A stretch of DNA of 64,000 nucleotides from Streptomyces sp. NBC_00490 (GTDB lineage Bacteria; Actinomycetota; Actinomycetes; Streptomycetales; Streptomycetaceae). Positions 8,881 to 18,552 of the stretch are shown here, in pieces. Position 1 is the stretch's first letter. Every line of letters starts with the position of its first letter. The position numbers and the translations under genes are program-made. The stretch spans positions 2,604,001-2,668,000 of the forward strand of contig NZ_CP107869.1 of the NCBI RefSeq assembly GCF_036013645.1. Reading direction: 5' to 3'. Under the pieces are notes generated by a model. It made no database searches and had not been told where the DNA came from. It saw only the letters and a program-made list of their open reading frames with translations.

Positions 8881-9476
8881 CCACCACCGTCGTTCCCGCC
8901 CGTGCCGCCTGGTCCTCAGTCGTCTGCGCCGGACAGACCCTCACCGTCACCGATCTGCACGGCAACCAGGCCGTCGACTTCCTCGTCTACGACGCCCACG
9001 ACACCGCCGTCCGCTACAGCGCGCCCGACACCATCCACGCCCAGGGCAACGTCTTCCTCACCACGGGCACCGTGCTGATGTCGAACGAGCACACCCCGCT
9101 GATGACCGTGGTCGACGACGAGGTGGGCCGCCACGACACGGTCGGCGGCGCCTGCTCCAAGGAGTCCAACACGCTCCGGTACGGCCACCACACCTGGTCC
9201 CAGCACGCGTGCGTGGACAACTTCCTCGCGGAGGGCGCCCGTCATGGCCTGGGTAAGCGCGACCTGGTCTCCAACATCAACTGGTACATGAACGTGCCGG
9301 TCGACAAGGACGGCACCCTCGGCATCGTCGACGGCATCTCGGCACCCGGCCTGAAGCTGACCCTGCGCGCCGAGTGCGACGTCCTCGTCCTCGTCTCCAA
9401 CTGCCCGCAGATCAACAACCCCTGCAACGGCTTCGAGCCGACCGCGGTGGAGATGACGATCGGGGCCACCGGATGA
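8877..9476 (+). CDS. DUF1989 protein, second subunit of likely carboxyguanidine deiminase
   Basis: A 199-residue DUF1989 protein, paralogous to its upstream neighbour: VTDLHGNQAVDFLVYDA, QGNVFLTTGTVLMSNEHTPLMTVVDD, then GRHDTVGGACSKESNTLRYG. The cysteine in GGACSKESN is a plausible functional residue, since the position is conserved in the family as I know it. The sequence ends with the typical NCPQINNPCNGFEPTAVEM. Translationally coupled on both sides (ATGA overlaps at 8877 and 9473). Expected partner of the longer DUF1989 protein in a heteromer. Confidence 0.87.
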   Translation: MTTTVVPARAAWSSVVCAGQTLTVTDLHGNQAVDFLVYDAHDTAVRYSAPDTIHAQGNVFLTTGTVLMSNEHTPLMTVVDDEVGRHDTVGGACSKESNTLRYGHHTWSQHACVDNFLAEGARHGLGKRDLVSNINWYMNVPVDKDGTLGIVDGISAPGLKLTLRAECDVLVLVSNCPQINNPCNGFEPTAVEMTIGATG

Positions 9477-12400
9477 CCTTCGACACCCTCCTCGTCGCCA
9501 ACCGGGGCGAGATCGCCGTACGGATCATCCGCACCGCCCGCGAACTCGGTCTGCGCACGGTCGCCGTGTACTCCGACCCGGACCGCTCGGCACCCCATGT
9601 GCGGCTCGCGGACGAGGCCGTACGACTGGGTCCCGCGCCCGCCAAGGAGTCGTACCTGGACGCCGATCTGGTGCTGAGGGCGGCCAAGGACACGGGGGCG
9701 GGGGCCATCCACCCCGGATACGGCTTCCTGTCCGAGGACGCGGCCTTCGCACGGCGCTGCGAGGAGGCCGGGATCGTCTTCGTGGGCCCGACGCCGGAGC
9801 AGCTGGAGCTCTTCGGCGCCAAGCACACGGCACGCGCGGCGGCCGAGACGGCGGGGGTCCCGCTGGCGCCGGGCACGGGACTGCTGGCCTCGCTCACGGA
9901 CGCCCTCGCGCAGGCGGAGGCCATCGGCTATCCGGTCATGCTGAAGGCGACCGGCGGTGGCGGCGGTATCGGCATGTCGGCATGTCACTCCGGCGACGAA
10001 CTCGCGGACGCCTGGGAGCGCGTGCAGCGCGTCGCCGCCGCCTCCTTCTCCTCCGCGGGCGTCTTCCTGGAGCGCCTGGTCGAAGACGCCCGCCATGTCG
10101 AGGTGCAGGTCTTCGGCGACGGAGCGGGCCGGGTCGTCACCTTCGGCGACCGCGACTGCTCCCTCCAGCGCCGCAACCAGAAGGTGCTGGAGGAGGCACC
10201 GGCACCGGGACTGCCGGACCACGTGCGCCAGCAACTCGCCGGGGCGGCGCGCGACTTGTGCGCCTCGGTCGGCTACCGCTCCGCCGGAACCGTCGAGTTC
10301 GTCTACGACGCCGCCCGCGAGGAGGCGTACTTCCTGGAGGTCAACACCCGCCTCCAGGTGGAGCACCCGGTCACCGAGGAGATCTACGGCGTCGACCTGG
10401 TCGCCTGGATGCTGCGGCTGGCCCGCGGCGAGCGGGACGTCGTGCGCGAGCCGGACGCCCCCCGCGGCCACGCCGTCGAGGCCCGGATCTACGCCGAGGA
10501 CCCGTCCCGCGAACACCGGCCCAGCGCGGGCCTGCTGACACGGGTCGAGTTCCCGCCGGGCGTACGCGTCGACGGCTGGGTGGAGACCGGTACCGAGGTG
10601 ACGACGTCGTACGACCCGATGCTCGCGAAGGTGATCGCGTACGGCTCGGACCGGGCCCATGCGCTGCGCCGGCTCGACGAGGCGCTGGCCCGCACCCGCG
10701 TCGACGGCATCGAGACGAACCTGGGCCTGCTCAGGGCGGCGCTCGCGGACTCCCGCTTCACCGGGGCGACGCACTCGACGGCCACCCTCGCCGAGGTGCG
10801 CGACCGCACGCCCCGGATCGAGGTCGTCTCCGCCGGCACCCTCACCACCGTGCAGGACTGGCCGGGCCGCACCGGCTACTGGCAGGTCGGCGTGCCTCCG
10901 TGCGGCCCGATGGACGACCTGTCCTTCCGGCTCGGCAACCGGGCCCTGGGCAACCACGAGGGCGCGGCGGGACTCGAATGCACCCTCCAGGGACCGTCGC
11001 TGAAGTTCAGCCACGCCACCACCGTGTGTGTGACAGGCGCCCCCGCACCCGTGACCGTGGACGGCTCCGCCGTCGCCCAGTGGGAGCCGGTGACCGTGCC
11101 CGCGGGAGCCGTCCTGGACATCGGGGCGCCCCAGGAGCACGGTCTGCGGACCTATGTGCTGTTCGCCCGAGGGCTCGACGTACCCGCGTTCCTGGGCAGC
11201 GCGAGCACCTTCACCCTGGGCCGCTTCGGCGGCCACGGCGGGCGCGCCCTGCGCACCGGAGACGTCCTGCACGGCGGGGGCCTCGCCGAGGGCAGGCCGG
11301 TCGACGATCCGCCCCGGTTCACCCGGACCTGGCACATCGGCGCCGCCGAAGGCCCCCATGCGGCACCGGAGTTCTTCACCGAGGACGACATCCACGACTT
11401 CTACGCCGCCGACTGGAAGGTCCACTTCAACTCGGCCCGCACCGGAGTCCGCCTCATCGGTCCCAAGCCGCGCTGGGCCCGCACCGACGGCGGCGAGGCG
11501 GGCCTGCATCCGTCCAACATCCACGACACCCCCTACTCCGTCGGCGCCGTCGACTACACGGGCGACATGCCGGTGCTGCTCGGCCCGGACGGCCCCTCCC
11601 TCGGCGGTTTCGTGTGCCCGGCGACCGTGCTCAGCGGAGAGCGCTGGAAGCTGGGCCAGCTGCGGCCCGGCGACACCGTGCGGTTCGTTCCGGTGGACGC
11701 CGACGGAGCGCCCCGGCCCCCCATCGTCGACGGTGGTGTCCTCGCCCGCGACGGTGATGTCACCTACCGCCGCAGCGGCGACGACAACCTGCTCGTCGAG
11801 TTCGGCCCGATGCAGCTCGACCTGGCGCTGCGGATGCGCGTCCACGCGCTGATGGAGGCGGTCGCCGACGCCTGTCCGGACGGGATCACCGACCTCACCC
11901 CCGGTATCCGCTCCCTCCAGATCCGGACGGACCCACGGCGCCTCCCGCAACACGAACTCCTCGCCGCGGTACGGGAGATCACCGCGTCCCTCCCCCCGAG
12001 CGACGAACTCGTCGTGCCCTCCCGGACCGTCCACCTCCCCCTGTCCTGGGACGACCCGGCGACCCGCGAGGCCATCGCCCGCTACATGGCAGGCGTACGG
12101 GACGACGCGCCCTGGTGCCCGTGGAACATCGAGTTCATCCGCCGGGTCAACGGCCTGGACTCGGTCAACGACGTCTACGACACGGTCTTCGACGCGGAGT
12201 ACCTCGTCCTGGGCCTGGGCGACGTCTACCTGGGCGCGCCCGTGGCCACTCCCCTGGACCCACGGCACCGTCTGGTGACCACCAAGTACAACCCGGCCCG
12301 CACCTGGACCGCGGAGAACTCCGTCGGCATCGGCGGCGCCTACCTGTGCATCTACGGCATGGAGGGCCCCGGCGGCTACCAGTTCGTGGGCCGTACGACC

Positions 12401-12976
12401 CAGGTGTGGTCGGGCTGGCAGCAGCGCGGCGCGTTCGAACCGGGAGCGCCCTGGCTGCTCAGGTTCTTCGACCGGATCAAGTGGTATCCGGTCGACGCCG
12501 ACGAACTCCTGGAACTGCGGGCCGACATCACGTCCGGGCGGTTCGTACCACGCATCGAGGAGGGAACCTTCTCCCTCTCCGACTACCAGGCGTTCCTCGC
12601 CGAGAACGCCGAGTCCATAGCGGAGTTCAGGGTCCGCCAGCAGGCGGCCTTAGCGACCGAGCGGGACGCCTGGGAGGCGGCCGGCGAGTTCGCCCGGGCC
12701 GACGCGGTGAGCGCTCCGGCCCCTCCCGCGGCGTCCGTGGAGATCCCCGAGGGCGGCCGGATCGTCGAAGCGGAATTCACGGCTTCCGTGTGGCAGCTGA
12801 ACGTCGAGCCGGGCGACGAGGTCACCGTCGGCCAGCCGCTGCTCGCGCTGGAGGCGATGAAGATGGAGTCCAGGGTGCACGCGCCGATGGACGGCGTGGT
12901 GACGGAGATCCTGGCGAGGCCGGGCGACCAGGTGGAGGCGGGGACGGCGCTGGTCGTGCTCGCTCCCGTGAACTGA
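9473..12976 (+). CDS. Biotin-dependent urea/guanidine carboxylase
   Basis: A 1167-residue single-chain carboxylase. Biotin carboxylase domain at about 1-450 (LVANRGEIAVRIIRTARELG, ATP-grasp loop KATGGGGGIGM). Carboxyltransferase region at about 450-1050, built from KipA/KipI-like modules (VQDWPGRTGYWQVGVPPCGPMD; ENSVGIGGAYLCIYGMEGPGGYQ). C-terminal biotinyl domain with EAMKMES, biotinylated lysine K1130. Enzymes of this architecture carboxylate urea or guanidine with ATP and bicarbonate. The two upstream DUF1989 genes favour guanidine. Leu1060 is encoded by TTA (12650-12652), so full translation should need the bldA tRNA. Confidence 0.93.
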   Translation: MTFDTLLVANRGEIAVRIIRTARELGLRTVAVYSDPDRSAPHVRLADEAVRLGPAPAKESYLDADLVLRAAKDTGAGAIHPGYGFLSEDAAFARRCEEAGIVFVGPTPEQLELFGAKHTARAAAETAGVPLAPGTGLLASLTDALAQAEAIGYPVMLKATGGGGGIGMSACHSGDELADAWERVQRVAAASFSSAGVFLERLVEDARHVEVQVFGDGAGRVVTFGDRDCSLQRRNQKVLEEAPAPGLPDHVRQQLAGAARDLCASVGYRSAGTVEFVYDAAREEAYFLEVNTRLQVEHPVTEEIYGVDLVAWMLRLARGERDVVREPDAPRGHAVEARIYAEDPSREHRPSAGLLTRVEFPPGVRVDGWVETGTEVTTSYDPMLAKVIAYGSDRAHALRRLDEALARTRVDGIETNLGLLRAALADSRFTGATHSTATLAEVRDRTPRIEVVSAGTLTTVQDWPGRTGYWQVGVPPCGPMDDLSFRLGNRALGNHEGAAGLECTLQGPSLKFSHATTVCVTGAPAPVTVDGSAVAQWEPVTVPAGAVLDIGAPQEHGLRTYVLFARGLDVPAFLGSASTFTLGRFGGHGGRALRTGDVLHGGGLAEGRPVDDPPRFTRTWHIGAAEGPHAAPEFFTEDDIHDFYAADWKVHFNSARTGVRLIGPKPRWARTDGGEAGLHPSNIHDTPYSVGAVDYTGDMPVLLGPDGPSLGGFVCPATVLSGERWKLGQLRPGDTVRFVPVDADGAPRPPIVDGGVLARDGDVTYRRSGDDNLLVEFGPMQLDLALRMRVHALMEAVADACPDGITDLTPGIRSLQIRTDPRRLPQHELLAAVREITASLPPSDELVVPSRTVHLPLSWDDPATREAIARYMAGVRDDAPWCPWNIEFIRRVNGLDSVNDVYDTVFDAEYLVLGLGDVYLGAPVATPLDPRHRLVTTKYNPARTWTAENSVGIGGAYLCIYGMEGPGGYQFVGRTTQVWSGWQQRGAFEPGAPWLLRFFDRIKWYPVDADELLELRADITSGRFVPRIEEGTFSLSDYQAFLAENAESIAEFRVRQQAALATERDAWEAAGEFARADAVSAPAPPAASVEIPEGGRIVEAEFTASVWQLNVEPGDEVTVGQPLLALEAMKMESRVHAPMDGVVTEILARPGDQVEAGTALVVLAPVN

Positions 12977-12987
12977 AAGAGGAACCC

Positions 12988-14640
12988 ATGCTGTCCAGAG
13001 TCCGAGCCGCCTACGCACGCATCGAGGCGGTGGACCGCCCCGAGATCTGGATCGACCTGCGCCCACAGGACGAGGTCGAGGCGGAGGCACACGCCCTGGC
13101 CGCACGCGTGGCCGCCGGTGAGCACCTCCCGCTGGCCGGTCGTCTCCTCGCCGCCAAGGGCAACATCGACGTCGCGGGGCTGCCCACGACCGCGGGCTGT
13201 CCGGCGTACGCCTACCACCCCGAGGCCGACGCACCGGCGGTGGCCCGGCTGAGGGCGGCGGGCGCGATCGTCCTGGGCACCACGAACCTGGACCAGTTCG
13301 CGACCGGCCTGGTCGGCACCCGCTCCCCGCACGGCGCGGTACGCAACGCCCACGACCCGGCCCGCATCAGCGGCGGTTCCAGCTCCGGCTCGGCCGTCGC
13401 GGTGGCCCTCGGCATCGTCGACCTGGCCCTCGGCACCGACACCGCGGGCTCGGGCCGGGTGCCGGCCGCCTTCAACGGCATCGTCGGCCTCAAGCCCACC
13501 CGGGGCCTGGTCCCGACGGACGGCGTCGTCCCGGCCTGTGCCTCCCTCGACTGCGTGACGGTCTTCGCCCGCACCCTCCCGGAAGCCGAACAGGCACTGT
13601 CGTTCATGACCTCACCGCCGGCCCGCGACCTCCCCCCGCTCCCCCAGCGACAGCCGGGACCGTGGCGCGTCGCGGTCCCGCCGCGCGACCAGCTCGGCGA
13701 GCTGGACGAGGGCTGGGCGGAGGCCTACGAGGCAGCGGTGGAGCAGCTCATCGCGGCCGGCGCGTCGATCCGCCCCCTCGATCTCGCCCCCTTCACCGAG
13801 GCCGCCGCGATGCTCTACGAGGGCGCCTTCGTCGCCGAGCGCTACACCGCGGTGGGGAGCTTTGTCGACAAGCTGACCTCGGAGGGCGGCGCCGGCCTGG
13901 ACCCCACCGTCGCCGGCATCATCACCCGCGCCCGCGACATCCCGGCCCACCAGCTCTACGCCGACCAGGACCGGCTCGCGGCCCTGAGAGCCCGGGCCGA
14001 GGCCGAACTCGCCGACGCGGACGCCCTGTTGCTGCCGACCACGCCGGGCCACCCCACCCTCGCCGAGGTCGCCGCCGACCCTCTGGGCGCCAACGCCCGC
14101 CTCGGCCGCTTCACCAACTCCACCAACCTCTTCGACCTGGCGGCGGTGGCCGTCCCGGCGGGCGAGGTGACCGGCCTGCCCTTCGGCGTGATGCTGATCG
14201 GCCCGGCGTTCACGGACGAGCGACTGACACGGATCGCCGCGCTGCTCCAGCCCGAGACACGCCTGGCGGTGGTGGGCGCCCACCTCTCGGGCCAGCCGCT
14301 GAACCCCCAACTCCTGGCCCTGGGCGCCCGCCTGGACCGCACGACCACGACGGCCCCCGTCTACCGCCTGCACGCCCTGCGCACGACCCCACCGAAGCCG
14401 GGCCTGGAGCATGTCGGCGAGGGCGGGGCCGCGGTCGAGGCAGAGGTGTGGCGCCTGCCGGCAGCGGGCCTGGGCCGCCTGCTGGCCGCACTCCCCCGCC
14501 CGATGACCCTGGGCAGCGTGCAACTGGCAGACGGATCCACCGTCCCCGGCTTCCTGTGCGAACCCAGCGCCTTGGAGGCAGCCGAGGACATCACCCGGTA
14601 CGGAGGCTGGCGATCATATGTGAACGCCGAGAAGGCATAA
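12988..14640 (+). CDS. atzF: Allophanate hydrolase
   Basis: A 550-residue amidase-signature enzyme hydrolysing allophanate to CO2 and ammonia. The catalytic triad is visible: Lys57 (LLAAKGNID), cis-Ser131 in GGSSSGSA and nucleophile Ser155 in DTAGSGRVPAAFNGI. The region after about 440 (VYRLHALRTTPPKPGLEHVG to the end) is the extra allophanate-hydrolase C-terminal domain that acts on N-carboxycarbamate. Starts 11 bp after the carboxylase stop, with AGAGGA as ribosome-binding site. It completes the operon whether the input is urea or guanidine. Confidence 0.94.
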   Translation: MLSRVRAAYARIEAVDRPEIWIDLRPQDEVEAEAHALAARVAAGEHLPLAGRLLAAKGNIDVAGLPTTAGCPAYAYHPEADAPAVARLRAAGAIVLGTTNLDQFATGLVGTRSPHGAVRNAHDPARISGGSSSGSAVAVALGIVDLALGTDTAGSGRVPAAFNGIVGLKPTRGLVPTDGVVPACASLDCVTVFARTLPEAEQALSFMTSPPARDLPPLPQRQPGPWRVAVPPRDQLGELDEGWAEAYEAAVEQLIAAGASIRPLDLAPFTEAAAMLYEGAFVAERYTAVGSFVDKLTSEGGAGLDPTVAGIITRARDIPAHQLYADQDRLAALRARAEAELADADALLLPTTPGHPTLAEVAADPLGANARLGRFTNSTNLFDLAAVAVPAGEVTGLPFGVMLIGPAFTDERLTRIAALLQPETRLAVVGAHLSGQPLNPQLLALGARLDRTTTTAPVYRLHALRTTPPKPGLEHVGEGGAAVEAEVWRLPAAGLGRLLAALPRPMTLGSVQLADGSTVPGFLCEPSALEAAEDITRYGGWRSYVNAEKA

Positions 14641-14642
14641 CT

Positions 14643-14700
14643 CCCTAGGGGCGCGGGGCTGTATCGATATGCGGCTCCGCCGCGGAGCGCGACCAGCCAC
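14643..14700. repeat. Dispersed intergenic repeat, copy B
   Basis: Same head as copy A (CCCTAGGGGCGCGGGG) and tail (GCGCGACCAGCCAC). The interior differs: it holds TGTATCGATATGCGG and a small hairpin GCGGCTCCGCCGC. It lies two bases after the allophanate hydrolase stop and before the convergent helicase end. The 14641-14728 gap holds nothing else. Confidence 0.6.
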
Positions 14701-14728
14701 AGTCACCCCGCACCCGCCGACGCACCCG

Positions 14729-17545
14729 TCACCCCACCGACGAGTAGGCGACAACCCCCCGCAGCAACTCATCAACCGCCTTGCGCGCGTTCTTCGCGAC
14801 CGTGGACCCCTGCCCACCGGAAACCGGCGCCGCGGCCGAGATCTGCCCCAGCACATCGATCACCTGCTTGCACCACCGCACGAAGTCCCCCGCCGGCATC
14901 TCCGCCTCACGCAGCACCTCGTCGAGCCCCTTCCCGGAAGCCCACATGTACGCGGCCCAGGCGAACCCGAGATCGGGCTCCCGCTGTCCCACGCCCTCGG
15001 TCTGCCTGATCCGGAAGTCCTCCTCCAGCGCGTCGAGCCGCCCCCAGATCCGCACCATCTCCCCGAGCGCGGCCTTCGCCTTGCCCGTCGGCAGCTTGGG
15101 CGTCATCGCATCGTCACCGACCCGCGCCTCGTACACCAACGCGGAGACGCACGCCGCGAGTTCAGCAGGGGACAGCCCCTCCCACACCCCGGCCCGCAGA
15201 CACTCACTGGCCAGCAGGTCGAGCTCGCCGTAGAGCCGCGCCAGCCGCTTCCCGTGCTCGGTGACCTCGTCGCCCCGCAGATAGTCCAGCTCGGTCAGCA
15301 GCGCCACGATCCGGTCGAAGGTCCGCGCGATGGTGTTGGTACGGCCCTCGATACGCCGCTCCAGCTGCGAGGTGTCCCGCAGCAGCCGGTGGTAGCGCTC
15401 GGCCCAGCGCGCGTGGTCCTCACGGTCGTCGCACCCGTGGCACGCATGGGCCCGAATCGCCGTCCGCAACCGGGCGATCTCCCGGTCGTCCGCGGCCTGC
15501 GCCCGCTTCTTGCGCGCCCGCTCCGGCGGAATGTGCCCCGCCTTGGTGCGCAGTGCGGAGGCGAGGTCCCGACGCGACTGCGGGGAGCGCGCGTTGAAGG
15601 ACTTCGGGATCCGCATCCGCTCCAACGCCTCGACGGGAACCGGGAAGTCCATCGAGGCGAGCCGCTTGACCTGCCGCTCGGCGGTCAGCACCAGCGGGCG
15701 CGGCCCGTCGTGGTGCTCGAACCCGCGGTGCCCGTTGGACCGCCCGGCGGGCAGTCCCGGGTCCAGTACCAGCGCCAGCCCGGCGTACTTGCCCGCCGGC
15801 ACATGGATGACGTCACCCGGCTTGAGCTTCTCCAGCGCGACGGCCGCCTCGGCCCGCCGCTCGTTGGCGCCCTGCCGGGCCAGCTCGGTCTCGCGGTCCT
15901 TCAGCTCGCGCCGCAGTCGCGCGTACTCCTCGAAGTCGCCGAGGTGGCAGGTCATGGACTCCTTGTAGCCCTCGAGCCCCTCCTCGTTGCGCTGCACCTG
16001 CCGCGAGATCCCCACGACCGACTTGTCGGCCTGGAACTGCGCGAAGGACGTCTCGAGGAGCTCACGCGAGCGGTGCCGGCCGAACTGCTCGACGAGGTTG
16101 ACCGCCATGTTGTACGACGGCTTGAAGCTGGACCGCAGCGGATACGTCCGCGTGCCCGCGAGCCCCGCCAGATGCTCGGGGCTGCTGCCGCGCTGCCACA
16201 GCACGACGGCATGACCCTCGACGTCGATACCACGCCGACCGGCACGCCCGGTCAACTGCGTGTACTCGCCCGGTGTGATGTCCGCGTGCTGCTCGCCGTT
16301 CCACTTGACGAGCTTCTCCAACACCACCGACCGCGCGGGCATGTTGATGCCCAGCGCGAGCGTCTCGGTGGCGAACACGGCCTTCACCAGGCCCCGGACG
16401 AACAGTTCCTCGACGACCTCCTTGAAGGTCGGCAGCATGCCCGCGTGGTGGGCCGCGATGCCGCGCTCCAGGCCCTCCAGCCACTCGTAGTAGCCCAGGA
16501 CGTGCAGATCCTCGGTCGGAATGGCGGCGGTGCGCTCCTCGACGAGAGCACGCACCCTGCCCCGCGCCTCGTCGTCGTTGAGCCGCAGACCGGCGTACAG
16601 ACACTGCTGCACGGCGGCCTCACAGGCGGCCCGGCTGAAGATGAAGGTGATCGCCGGCAGCAGCCCTTCGGAGTCGAGCCGCTCGATGACCTCGGGCCGC
16701 CCCGGGGTCCACACCCGCGAGCGCTGTCTGCGCTCCCGCTCCCGGTCGGCCTCGCGCATCGCACGGCCGCGTCTGCGGTCCTGGTAGGAGGGGCGCTGCG
16801 CCTCCATCCGGGCCAGCCGCGTGAGGTCGGGGTTGACGGCCTTCTTCTGGCCCTCGCCCTCCTCGAACAGGTCGTACATCCGCCGCCCGGCGAGCACGTG
16901 CTGGAACAGCGGCACGGGCCGGTGCTCGGAGACGATCACCTCGGTGTCGCCCCGGACGGTGTCCAGCCAGTCGCCGAACTCCTCGGCGTTGGACACGGTC
17001 GCCGACAGGGAGACCAGGGTGACCGACTCCGGGAGGTGGATGATCACCTCCTCCCAGACGGCACCGCGGAAGCGGTCGGAGAGGTAGTGCACCTCGTCCA
17101 TGACCACGTACCCGAGCCCGAGCAGGGTCTGCGAACCCGCGTACAGCATGTTGCGCAGCACCTCGGTGGTCATCACGACCACCGGGGCATCGGAGTTGAC
17201 GCTGTTGTCGCCGGTGAGCAGACCGACCTTGTCGGCGCCGTAACGACGCGACAGGTCGGCGTACTTCTGGTTCGACAGCGCCTTGATGGGTGTCGTGTAG
17301 AAGCACTTCTTGCCTTGCTGCAGGGCGAGGTGGACGGCGAACTCGCCCACGATCGTCTTGCCCGAACCGGTGGGGGCGGCCACCAGCACGCCCTTCCCCG
17401 TCTCGAGCGCCTGACAGGCCTCGATCTGGAAGGGGTCGAGGCCGAAGTCGTACATCTCGCGGAAGTCAGCGAGCGCGGTGGCCTGCTCCGCAGCGCGCAC
17501 GCGCGCGGCCGCGTACCGCTCGGCCGGTGAGAGGTCCTCTGTCAT
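14729..17545 (-). CDS. helY: DEAD/DEAH-box SKI2-like helicase (HelY)
   Basis: A 938-residue superfamily 2 RNA/DNA helicase of the Ski2/Mtr4 type. Motif I APTGSGKT, motif II DEVH, motif III SAT, and motif VI in QLTGRAGRRGID; the C-terminal third is a long helical domain. ATG at 17545 starts MTEDLSPAERYAAARVRAAEQ; upstream in-frame codons look non-coding. In mycobacteria HelY lies next to tatC-tatA-pafC-pafB, the same order as here, so it belongs to the conserved proteasome neighbourhood, though no functional link is established. Confidence 0.93.
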   Translation of the reverse strand: MTEDLSPAERYAAARVRAAEQATALADFREMYDFGLDPFQIEACQALETGKGVLVAAPTGSGKTIVGEFAVHLALQQGKKCFYTTPIKALSNQKYADLSRRYGADKVGLLTGDNSVNSDAPVVVMTTEVLRNMLYAGSQTLLGLGYVVMDEVHYLSDRFRGAVWEEVIIHLPESVTLVSLSATVSNAEEFGDWLDTVRGDTEVIVSEHRPVPLFQHVLAGRRMYDLFEEGEGQKKAVNPDLTRLARMEAQRPSYQDRRRGRAMREADRERERRQRSRVWTPGRPEVIERLDSEGLLPAITFIFSRAACEAAVQQCLYAGLRLNDDEARGRVRALVEERTAAIPTEDLHVLGYYEWLEGLERGIAAHHAGMLPTFKEVVEELFVRGLVKAVFATETLALGINMPARSVVLEKLVKWNGEQHADITPGEYTQLTGRAGRRGIDVEGHAVVLWQRGSSPEHLAGLAGTRTYPLRSSFKPSYNMAVNLVEQFGRHRSRELLETSFAQFQADKSVVGISRQVQRNEEGLEGYKESMTCHLGDFEEYARLRRELKDRETELARQGANERRAEAAVALEKLKPGDVIHVPAGKYAGLALVLDPGLPAGRSNGHRGFEHHDGPRPLVLTAERQVKRLASMDFPVPVEALERMRIPKSFNARSPQSRRDLASALRTKAGHIPPERARKKRAQAADDREIARLRTAIRAHACHGCDDREDHARWAERYHRLLRDTSQLERRIEGRTNTIARTFDRIVALLTELDYLRGDEVTEHGKRLARLYGELDLLASECLRAGVWEGLSPAELAACVSALVYEARVGDDAMTPKLPTGKAKAALGEMVRIWGRLDALEEDFRIRQTEGVGQREPDLGFAWAAYMWASGKGLDEVLREAEMPAGDFVRWCKQVIDVLGQISAAAPVSGGQGSTVAKNARKAVDELLRGVVAYSSVG

Positions 17546-17630
17546 CGTGCTTTCGAGCGTACCGGGCCCCACTGACAACAGGACGATCATTATCCGGATC
17601 CCGTCTTGTCAAACCCCGGGTCCGTGCACT

Positions 17631-18521
17631 TCACAGCCCCGCGACGCGCACCGCCCCCGGCACGCAACGCGCGGTCAGCGGCAGCGCCCCGAGCGGCTCC
17701 CCGTCGGCGTACCCCGTGATCCCCGCGGCGCTGATCTCGGCCTTCGCGGCCCGGTGCACGGTGACCTTGGCATGGTCGACATGCGTGCCCCGGTACACGC
17801 TCGGGAACACCTTGAGCAGCGTGGCCCGGCCGCAGTCCCCGACCACGGTGATGTCGAACAGTGCGTCGGTGAGGTCGGCGCCGGGACAGATCCGCATGCC
17901 CCCGCCGTACGACGATCCGTTGCCGACCGCGACGAGGGTCGCCTCGATCTCCCGGACCTCGCCGTCGTCCAGCCTGATCCGGTAGGGGAAGGGCTTGAAG
18001 GCGGCCAGTTCGGCGATCATCGCCAGGTCGTACTTGACGCGGCCCGTCGGCCATCGCATGCGGTTGCCGCGGTCGTTGACCCGGGAGTCGAAGCCGGAGG
18101 CCAGGACGGTGCCGAACCAGCGGCCCGCGGCCTGCCCCAGGTCGATGTCCCGCAGGTCGCCGCCCTTGAGCGCCTCGGCGATTCGTCGGCCCGCGGCGGC
18201 CGGGTCCCGCACGGGAAGGCCCAGGGCGCGGGCGAAGTCGTTGCCGGTGCCGACGGCGACCAGGCCGAGCGGGGTGCGGGTGCCGGCGACGGCCTGGAGG
18301 GCCAGGTGGGCCATGCCGTCGCCGCCGACGGCGACCAGGGCGCCGGTGCCGTCCGCGACGGCGGCACGCGCGCGTGTGAGGGCGTCCTCGGCGTTCTCCC
18401 CGAGGACCGTACGCACGGAGAATCCGGCCGCCCGCAAAGCGGAAGCGGCCGGCTGCGCCGCGTGGGCGCCCCGGCCGCGGCCCGCGGTGGGGTTGACGAA
18501 GAGGGTGATCTCGCTGGTCAC
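17631..18521 (-). CDS. Diacylglycerol/lipid kinase family protein
   Basis: About 296 residues of the DAGK catalytic family (YegS/BmrU-like), phosphorylating a lipid hydroxyl with ATP. The N-terminal NPTAGRGRG and the GGDG motif (about 66-69) are present, but the usual GGDGTxxE reads GGDGMAHLAL, so the conserved Thr and Glu after the motif are changed. GNDFARALGLP follows as expected. GTG at 18521 gives the family start TSEITLFVNPTAG; an in-frame GTG at 18545 would add eight residues. It lies between tatC and helY on the same strand. Confidence 0.85.
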   Translation of the reverse strand: MTSEITLFVNPTAGRGRGAHAAQPAASALRAAGFSVRTVLGENAEDALTRARAAVADGTGALVAVGGDGMAHLALQAVAGTRTPLGLVAVGTGNDFARALGLPVRDPAAAGRRIAEALKGGDLRDIDLGQAAGRWFGTVLASGFDSRVNDRGNRMRWPTGRVKYDLAMIAELAAFKPFPYRIRLDDGEVREIEATLVAVGNGSSYGGGMRICPGADLTDALFDITVVGDCGRATLLKVFPSVYRGTHVDHAKVTVHRAAKAEISAAGITGYADGEPLGALPLTARCVPGAVRVAGL

Positions 18522-18552
18522 GTCCCTGACCCTACGAGCGGCCACCCGATCT

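Noticed and set aside
9242..12268. Very long open frame on the minus strand opposite the carboxylase gene
   Set aside because: It is a shadow of high-GC codon bias; the plus strand encodes a complete, domain-consistent carboxylase and the antisense translation shows no family features.
14669..17530. Long plus-strand open frame opposite helY
   Set aside because: Antisense shadow; all helicase motifs are on the minus strand.
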